Positions 50,497 to 56,015 of a stretch of 56,015 bases of DNA are shown here, in pieces. Position 1 is the first letter of the stretch, and each line of letters opens with the position of its first letter. Source of the stretch: Chloroflexus islandicus (GTDB taxonomy: Bacteria > Chloroflexota > Chloroflexia > Chloroflexales > Chloroflexaceae). Position numbers and translations under genes: made by a program. The notes under the pieces are model-generated. The model searched no databases and was not told the DNA's origin. It saw only the letters and a list, made by a program, of their open reading frames with translations. The stretch covers positions 1-56,015 of the forward strand of contig NZ_LWQS01000054.1 in assembly GCF_001650695.1 (NCBI RefSeq), given 5' to 3'.

Positions 50497-51375
50497 ATGA
50501 ACGCGCGGATCCGATCGCGGCTCACGCCCTATCTGTTTCTAGCGCCAGCGCTGATCTTCATGAGCGTGTTCACGCTCTACCCGTTGCTGGCGGTAGGCTA
50601 CTACAGCTTTACCGAATACGACATTCTCCGTCCGCCGGCCCCGGTCGGGTTGGCAAATTACCAGCGCCTGCTGAACGATGGGGTCTTTTGGTTGTCGCTG
50701 CGTAATTCGTTCGTCTACCTGATCGTAACGCCGGTCATTATCGCACTGGCGATTGGGCTGGCGATTGCGCTCAACCGCACATTGCCCGGCATCAGCGTCT
50801 TCCGCGCGCTCTACTACATTCCGGTGATTACCGGCAGCGTGGCAATTGGAATCGCGTGGCAGTTTCTGTTTAACGGCAGCGGCGGCCCGATCAACGGGTT
50901 ACTGCTCTGGTTGGGGGTGATTGACAAGCCGATCGTGTTTCTCACCGAGCCGAGCTACATCTTACCGATCGCGATGTTGATGACGATCTGGATGGGAGTC
51001 GGCTACTATATGGTCGTCTTTCTGGCAGCGTTGCAGAACATTCCCGAAGACCTCTACGACGCGGCCCGGATTGATGGTTGCAACCACTGGCAAAAGCATT
51101 GGCATGTGAGCATTCCCGGCATTCGCCCAGCAATCGTCTTTGTCGCAGTGATTTCGAGTCTCAGCGCACTCAAAGTCTTCGACGAGATTTACGTCTTGAC
51201 CAACGCTACCGGCGGTGTACTTAACAGCGGCTCAACGATGGTGTTTTACCTGTGGAAGCAAGCCTTCCGGCTGCAAAACGTCGGCTACGCCTCGGCGATT
51301 GCGATGGTTTTGCTGGTGATTACGCTCAGTTTTTCAATTCTCAATGTGCGCCTGCTCGAGCGGCGCGAGGATTAG
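50497..51375 (+). CDS. Sugar ABC transporter permease, MalF/UgpA type
   Basis: A 292-residue inner-membrane permease with six helices. The first helix is LTPYLFLAPALIFMSVFTLYP, typical of the CUT1 family. Later ones include IPVITGSVAIGIAWQFLFNG and AMLMTIWMGVGYYMVVFLA. The EAA motif for the ATPase is EDLYDAARIDGCNHWQKHWHVSIPGIRPA. GGAGG is well spaced before the ATG. The second permease gene follows directly. The ATPase is not encoded in the window and may be a shared MsmX-type protein. Confidence 0.94.
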   Translation: MNARIRSRLTPYLFLAPALIFMSVFTLYPLLAVGYYSFTEYDILRPPAPVGLANYQRLLNDGVFWLSLRNSFVYLIVTPVIIALAIGLAIALNRTLPGISVFRALYYIPVITGSVAIGIAWQFLFNGSGGPINGLLLWLGVIDKPIVFLTEPSYILPIAMLMTIWMGVGYYMVVFLAALQNIPEDLYDAARIDGCNHWQKHWHVSIPGIRPAIVFVAVISSLSALKVFDEIYVLTNATGGVLNSGSTMVFYLWKQAFRLQNVGYASAIAMVLLVITLSFSILNVRLLERRED

Positions 51376-51408
51376 ATGCTATCAACAGAGACGGCAGAGG
51401 AGGGAACG

Positions 51409-52275
51409 ATGGTGACCGCAGTCAAGCCGCGCGCAGATGCCAAACGAGCGCCCAAGGCGCTGGGCAGCGCAATTGGGTGGTACATGGTATTGGGCATTGC
51501 CAGCATTATCACCGTCTTCCCGTTCTTCTGGCTGGTGACGACGGCGCTCAAAGGGCCGGGTGATGCGGTCTTTAGTTTGCCACCGCAATGGCTGCCCAAC
51601 GAGCCGACGCTCAACAACTTCGCCCGGGTCTGGCAGCAGATCGCGGTGTGGCGCTTCTTCCTCAACAGCCTGTTCGTGGCGCTCTGCACCGTCGTCTTGA
51701 ACATTACCGTCTCGGCGCTGGCCGCCTACCCGCTGGCCAAGATGCACTTCCCCGGTCGCGAGCTGATTTTCTACAGCCTGCTGGCGACGCTGATTGTGCC
51801 GCTGGAGCTGACCTATGTGCCGGGCTATATCTTAGCGGTGCAAGTCTTCCGCTATGATGACACCTTGTGGAGCCTGATCTTTCCGAATGTCTTCAGCGCC
51901 TTCAACATCTTTTTGCTGCGCCAAGCCTACCAAGCGGTGCCGAACGACCTGATCGACGCGGCCCGGATCGACGGCGCTGGCGAGTTGCGGATTTGGGCCC
52001 AAATTGTCGTGCCAACGGTGCGACCATCGTTGGTGACGGCGGCGGTTTTTACTGCGGTGACCTCGTGGAATGCGCTGTTGTGGCCGTCGCTGATGCTGCG
52101 CACGCGCGAGATTTATACGCTGCCGGTCGGGTTGAATACGCTGCGCGGGATGTTTTCCGCCGATTTTCGCCTGATAGCCGCTGGGACGATCATCGCGATT
52201 ATTCCGATCTTGATCGCTTTTGTGTTTGCGCAGCGCTATTTTGTCAGCGGTCTGAGCGGGGCGGTGAAGGGATGA
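51409..52275 (+). CDS. Sugar ABC transporter permease, MalG/UgpE type
   Basis: A 288-residue inner-membrane permease forming the heterodimer with the preceding protein. Features are TVFPFFWLVTTALKGP, the NSLFVALCTVVLNITVSALAAYPLAK helix, and the EAA motif NDLIDAARIDGAGELRIWAQIVVPTVRP. The C-terminal AQRYFVSGLSGAVKG is the standard CUT1 ending. A GAGGAGGG before the ATG at 51409 decides it over the ATG at 51376, which directly follows the upstream stop. A 60-bp repeat array begins within 30 bp after the stop. Confidence 0.93.
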   Translation: MVTAVKPRADAKRAPKALGSAIGWYMVLGIASIITVFPFFWLVTTALKGPGDAVFSLPPQWLPNEPTLNNFARVWQQIAVWRFFLNSLFVALCTVVLNITVSALAAYPLAKMHFPGRELIFYSLLATLIVPLELTYVPGYILAVQVFRYDDTLWSLIFPNVFSAFNIFLLRQAYQAVPNDLIDAARIDGAGELRIWAQIVVPTVRPSLVTAAVFTAVTSWNALLWPSLMLRTREIYTLPVGLNTLRGMFSADFRLIAAGTIIAIIPILIAFVFAQRYFVSGLSGAVKG

Positions 52276-52301
52276 GCGTTCAAGGGGATTGCTGCGAGCA
52301 A

Positions 52302-52830
52302 TGGAATGCGGCAGTTAGACTGCCGCACTCCATAGCAAGCTAAGGATCGAAGAACGCTGGCTGGGATGCGGCAGTTGGACTGCCGCACTCCATAGCAAGC
52401 TAAGGATCGAAGAACGCTGGCTGGGATGCGGCAGTTGGACTGCCGCACTCCATCGCAAGCCAAGGATCAAGGAACGCTGGCTGGAATGCGGCAGTTAGAC
52501 TGCCGCACTCCATAGCAAGCTAAGGATCGAAGAACGCTGGCTGGGATGCGGCAGTTGGACTGCCGCACTCCATAGCAAGCCAAGGATCAAGGAACGCTGG
52601 CTGGGATGCGGCAGTTAGACTGCCGCACTCCATAGCAAGCCAAGGATCAAGGAAGGCTGGCTGGGATGCGGCAGTTGGACTGCCGCACTCCATAGCAAGC
52701 TAAGGATCGAAGAACGCTGGCTGGGATGCGGCAGTTGAACTGCCGCACTCCATAGCAAGCCAAGGATCAAGGAAGGCTGGCTGGGATGCGGCAGTTGGAC
52801 TGCCGCACTTCATAGTAACGTGATTGAGAG
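52302..52830. repeat. Nine-copy 60-bp tandem array with hairpins
   Basis: Nine units at exact 60-bp period, each holding the hairpin ATGCGGCAGTT(A/G)GACTGCCGCA, then CTCCATAGCAAGC(T/C)AAGG, then ATCGAAGAACGCTGGCTGGG or ATCAAGGAACGCTGG(...) variants. The two spacer variants are interspersed, and the unit ending at 52830 is decayed. It lies in the gap between the MalG-like and GH38 genes. Confidence 0.95.
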
Positions 52831-52842
52831 ATGGAGTTCGGT

Positions 52843-55557
52843 ATGCCGCGCCGCCGCGCTCATTATGTGTTGAGCACGCATTGGGATCGTGAATGGTACC
52901 GTCCGTTTCAACATTTTCGCTATGCGCTGGTCACGTTGCTCGATGCCGTGCTTGATGGGTTGAGCGATGGCCGTTTGCCCGGCCCATTTACCACCGACGG
53001 GCAGGCGATCTTGCTGGAGGATTATCTGGAGATACGTCCAGAGCGGCGGGCGCAGGTCATGGCCTTGACTGCCGCCGGCAAGCTGGTGATGGGGCCGTGG
53101 TACGTTGCTCCCGATGAGTTTCTGAGCGGCGGCGAGGCGCTGATCCGTAACTTGCGCCGGGGGATGCAGGTCGCGCGCGCACTGGGCGGCGAGCCATCGC
53201 GGGCCGGGTTGGTGTGTGACCAGTTTGGCCACATCGGCCAACTGCCGCAACTGTTGGCCGGGTTTGGCATCCGCGGCGCGCTGCTCTGGCGCGGCACCAA
53301 CGAACCGGCCCGCCACTTTCGCTGGTACGGTAGTGATGGTACGATGCTGCCGGTCTACCGGTTTGGCCGGGTTGGGTATTGCAGTTTCGCCTTCGATGTG
53401 CGGCGCGCTGATCTAGCCGGCCAAACGATCGATGAAGCAACACTGGCGGCCAATCTGGTCGCGTTTATCGCCGCTGAAGCCGCCGCGACGGCGTTACCGC
53501 CAATCTTGCTCTTTGACGGCGGCGATCATCTGGCGTGGGATCCGCGGGTGACAGAGGCAGTACAAGTGTATGCCGCCGATCCATCCGCGCCGGTCGAGAT
53601 TGTCTTTAGCGATCTCGACACCTATCTCGCCGAAGTGCTTGAGTACGCCGAATCGATTACTGCCGAAGCGTATGGCGAATTGCGCGAACCGGCCTTGCCG
53701 CCGCGAGCCGAGAATGAGCAGTACCTCATCCCCGGCGTGCTCAGCAGCCGGATTGATCTCAAGCTCGAGAATGCCGCTTGCGAGCAGGTGCTGGTGCAGT
53801 GGGCCGAGCCGCTGGCGGCATGGGCGCATCTGGTTGCAGGTGCGCCGGATGAGACCGCGTTTCTGGCTGAGGCATGGCGCTGGTTATTGCTGAACCATCC
53901 CCACGACTCGCTCGGTGGATGCAGCATCGATCTGGTGCATCGCGATATGCGCTATCGCTACAGCCAATGCCGGCAGATTGCCGAATTGGCGGCGGCGCAG
54001 GCGATGCAGGCGTTGGCGGCGCGAATTGGCGTTCAGTCTGATGATGGCGATGCGCTACAGGTGACAGTGTTTCATCCGGTGCCGGCGCCGGTCGCCGAGA
54101 CCGTTGAGCTGACTTTGGAATTGCCGCCCGACTGGCCGGCCTTCAGCGAGTTTTTCGGTTTTGAGCCGTTGCCGGCGTTTCGTGTCTATGGGCCGGATGG
54201 GCGCGAGATTCCGTACCAACGCTTGGCCCAACGCCGCCAGCGCACCCGGTTTGCTGCCTTCCCGCATACCTTCCCCGCTGTCTACCACGTTGATGAGGTG
54301 CGGGTGAGCTTGCCGCTGGCGTTGCCGTCGCTCGGCTACACCACCTTGACCATCCGCCCCGGCGCGCTTGATCCGCTGCCGCCGCACCCGGCCCGGCGGC
54401 CAATCGCGCAACCGACCCGCCACCCCAGTGCAGGCATGCTTACCGGTGAGCGGAGCATGAGCAATGGCCGGTTGGCGGTAGAGGTGGCTGCCGATGGTAC
54501 GATCACCTTGCACGATCTGGTCAGTCATCAGCACTACTCTGGCTTACTCGATTTCAGCGACGATGCCGATATCGGCGATGGCTGGTACCACGGCCCGGCA
54601 CTGGCCGGCGCGCCGGTAAGCGGCGGTACGGCCACGGTGAGCGTGCTGCACAATGGCCCCTATCTGACTACGTTGCGCGTGCAGCGGCAGTTGCGGGTGC
54701 CGGCGCAGTTTGATTTCAGCGCGATGCAACGCTCTTGCGAATGGGTTGAGTTGCCGGTGACGATTGACCTCAGTCTGCGACCAGCCTGCGACCGGGTTGA
54801 GATTGAGCTTCAGCTTCACAATACCGCTGCCGATCACCGGTTGCGCGCGATCTTCCCGACCCACGCGCCAGCAGATACCTATCTCGCTGATGGCGCGTTT
54901 GATGTAGTGGAGCGACCGGTTGCCGTGCGCGCCGACAACTACCGCTACCGCGAGCTCGAGGTAGAAACCCGTCCGCAACGCAACTGGACGGCGGTCTATG
55001 CTGGCGGGCGCGGGTTGGCGCTAGTTGCTCCCGGGCTGCTGGAGACAGCGGTGCGCAACCGGCCCGATCGGGCGATTGCGCTGACGTTGCTGCGCAGCAC
55101 TCGCCGCACTGTCTTTACCGATGGCGAGCCGGATGGGTTATTACTCAACGCTGAATTGCGCTACCGGATGTGGCTGCTGCCGCTGCGCGAGCCTCCTGAC
55201 CGCAGCCGGCTCAATCTGTTGGCGCAGCAACTGGCCGGAGGGGTACAGGCGACCCAGCGCCGCCAGCCGGGACAGGGTGCTATGCCGCCAACCGGTAGTC
55301 TGCTGGCACTGGAAGGGCCGCTGACGCTGAGTTGTGTGCGGTTGGCGGCGGCTCACACGCTGGAGGTGCGGGTCTACAATCCAAACGATACCGAGGCGGT
55401 GGGTAGCTTGCGGTTGGGTTTGCCAACCAGTGCCGCGCAGCCGATCAATCTCGCCGGTGATACGATCGGGCCGGCGCAGCCGGTGGTTGATGGCGTGCTC
55501 GCATTGCGTTGCGGGCCGAAGCAGATTCAGAGCTGGTTGATCAGGATAGGAGCGTGA
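52843..55557 (+). CDS. Glycoside hydrolase family 38 alpha-mannosidase
   Basis: A 904-residue cytoplasmic alpha-mannosidase that releases alpha-linked mannose with retention. The N-terminal catalytic domain shows all metal and active-site motifs: STHWDREWY (H13, D15), CDQFGH with the nucleophile Asp at about D126, and LNHPHDSLGGCSID (H354, D355). The second metal loop GGDHLAW is also present. The C-terminal half has the beta domains of the family (ERSMSNGRLAVEVAADGT, WVELPVTIDLSLRPACDRVEIELQLHN, ALTLLRSTRRTVF). GGAG six bases before the ATG at 52843 is preferred to the ATG at 52831. There is no signal peptide, so it works on imported oligosaccharide. The 60-bp array lies just upstream. Confidence 0.94.
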   Translation: MPRRRAHYVLSTHWDREWYRPFQHFRYALVTLLDAVLDGLSDGRLPGPFTTDGQAILLEDYLEIRPERRAQVMALTAAGKLVMGPWYVAPDEFLSGGEALIRNLRRGMQVARALGGEPSRAGLVCDQFGHIGQLPQLLAGFGIRGALLWRGTNEPARHFRWYGSDGTMLPVYRFGRVGYCSFAFDVRRADLAGQTIDEATLAANLVAFIAAEAAATALPPILLFDGGDHLAWDPRVTEAVQVYAADPSAPVEIVFSDLDTYLAEVLEYAESITAEAYGELREPALPPRAENEQYLIPGVLSSRIDLKLENAACEQVLVQWAEPLAAWAHLVAGAPDETAFLAEAWRWLLLNHPHDSLGGCSIDLVHRDMRYRYSQCRQIAELAAAQAMQALAARIGVQSDDGDALQVTVFHPVPAPVAETVELTLELPPDWPAFSEFFGFEPLPAFRVYGPDGREIPYQRLAQRRQRTRFAAFPHTFPAVYHVDEVRVSLPLALPSLGYTTLTIRPGALDPLPPHPARRPIAQPTRHPSAGMLTGERSMSNGRLAVEVAADGTITLHDLVSHQHYSGLLDFSDDADIGDGWYHGPALAGAPVSGGTATVSVLHNGPYLTTLRVQRQLRVPAQFDFSAMQRSCEWVELPVTIDLSLRPACDRVEIELQLHNTAADHRLRAIFPTHAPADTYLADGAFDVVERPVAVRADNYRYRELEVETRPQRNWTAVYAGGRGLALVAPGLLETAVRNRPDRAIALTLLRSTRRTVFTDGEPDGLLLNAELRYRMWLLPLREPPDRSRLNLLAQQLAGGVQATQRRQPGQGAMPPTGSLLALEGPLTLSCVRLAAAHTLEVRVYNPNDTEAVGSLRLGLPTSAAQPINLAGDTIGPAQPVVDGVLALRCGPKQIQSWLIRIGA

Positions 55558-56015
55558 GGCCAATCCAATGAGCGCGGTTGGCGTTCAAGCGGGCCGGCGG
55601 CCCGCGCCCCATGCCCTTCAACCCACTGGCGCGGGAGAGGGGAGGAATAGCCACTAAACCACCCAAGAGGCACAAAAAGATGGCTATATGGTGGTGTTTG
55701 GCGGCTCGTTTACCGTATCAGCGGGGAGATGTGCCCCCCTCCCTCAGCGGGTTCAAGGGCGGACAGAACGTATGAGCGCAGAGGCGTTGGATGGCTTTGA
55801 GATTGGCTATTTCACCCTCACCCCCAGCCCCTCTCCCACTGGCGCGGGAGAGGGGAGGAATAGCCACTAAACCACCCAAGAGGCACAAAAAGATGGCTAT
55901 GTGGTGGTGTTTGGCGGCTCGTTTACCGTATCAGCGGGGGATGTGCCCCCTCCCAGCCTCTCCCCTCCGGGGGGAGGAGTCCGACTCCCCTCCCCCAGCG
56001 GGGGAGGGGCAGGGG
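55558..56015. repeat. Repeat-filled end of the window
   Basis: A direct repeat of about 117 bp occurs at 55624-55740 and 55837-55953, running from CACTGGCGCGGGAGAGGGGA through ACCACCCAAGAGGCACAAAA to TTTACCGTATCAGCGGGG. GCGGGCCGGCGGCCCGC lies near 55590. GGGCGGACAGAACGTATGA at 55757-55775 matches the element at 44253-44271. No gene is seen. Confidence 0.85.

Noticed and set aside
52302-52830. CRISPR array
   Set aside because: A simple tandem repeat of 60 bp; the part between hairpins is also repeated.

Overview
This 56-kb window is GC-rich bacterial chromosome, from a member of the Chloroflexota and probably a Chloroflexus-like filamentous lineage. The evidence is gene content and protein character: single-polypeptide ArgS, CysS and SelA types, Pro/Thr-rich lipoprotein linkers, many alpha/beta hydrolases, and very frequent palindromic intergenic repeats. 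That placement is inference; there is no rRNA marker. I see no tRNA, CRISPR array, transposase or phage gene.

Layout. 1-4.2 kb (minus): an unrecognised partial gene, a HAD phosphatase, argS and a papain/C39-like protein. 4.5-6.7 kb: a lipoprotein (alpha/alpha)6 glycosidase. 7.3-9.0 kb (plus): a large esterase/lipase. 9.0-12.4 kb (minus): a molybdopterin oxidoreductase followed by a Flp-pilin/LamG-like fusion and a small membrane-anchored beta-domain protein. 12.5-12.6 kb: a cluster of DnaA-box-like sites spaced 21 bp apart. 13.2-16.6 kb (plus): GlmU-like transferase, selA and a MocA-like molybdopterin cytidylyltransferase. 16.6-20.4 kb: rpsF with a structured leader, ssb, a parvulin PPIase and a PH-domain membrane protein. 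20.4-25.3 kb: oligopeptide ABC transporter genes oppA, oppB and oppC, with a 12-copy 43-bp repeat array between the two permease genes. 25.3-28.4 kb (minus): acyl-CoA dehydrogenase and a CocE-type hydrolase. 29-36 kb (plus): fmdB-like, cysE, cysS, prmA, manA, rsmE and ctpA. 36-40.7 kb: a candidate structured RNA, a pseudokinase fused to a DnaJ-type zinc finger, and convergent uvrD/pcrA. 41-43.7 kb: a secreted beta-propeller protein and a SpoIID-like protein behind a promoter with 12-bp repeats in the 5' UTR. 45-55.6 kb: a glycan-use cluster (ROK regulator, AGE epimerase, DUF4127, sugar-binding protein, two permeases, GH38 alpha-mannosidase).

How the genes work together. The 45-55.6 kb cluster reads as regulated uptake and breakdown of a mannose-containing oligosaccharide. 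A binding protein and two permeases import it, GH38 hydrolyses it and the AGE enzyme epimerises the product. DUF4127 is of unknown function, and the ABC ATPase must be encoded elsewhere. manA at 33 kb could feed mannose 6-phosphate into glycolysis. cysE and cysS are adjacent and link cysteine synthesis to its charging. selA beside a mocA-like gene, close to a molybdoenzyme, hints at a selenium/molybdenum link, but selB, selC and selD are not here.

The intergenic DNA is unusually rich in repeats. There is a MITE-like element with perfect 11-bp inverted ends (GTCATTGCGAG), a GCGGCAGT/ACTGCCGC hairpin family, a GCGGGCC-AGC-GGCCCGC hairpin family, and several tandem arrays (43, 60, 18 and 12 bp). 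The strongest candidates for something new are the pseudokinase/DnaJ-zinc-finger membrane protein, the phased DnaA-box cluster and the DUF4127-AGE-GH38 cluster.
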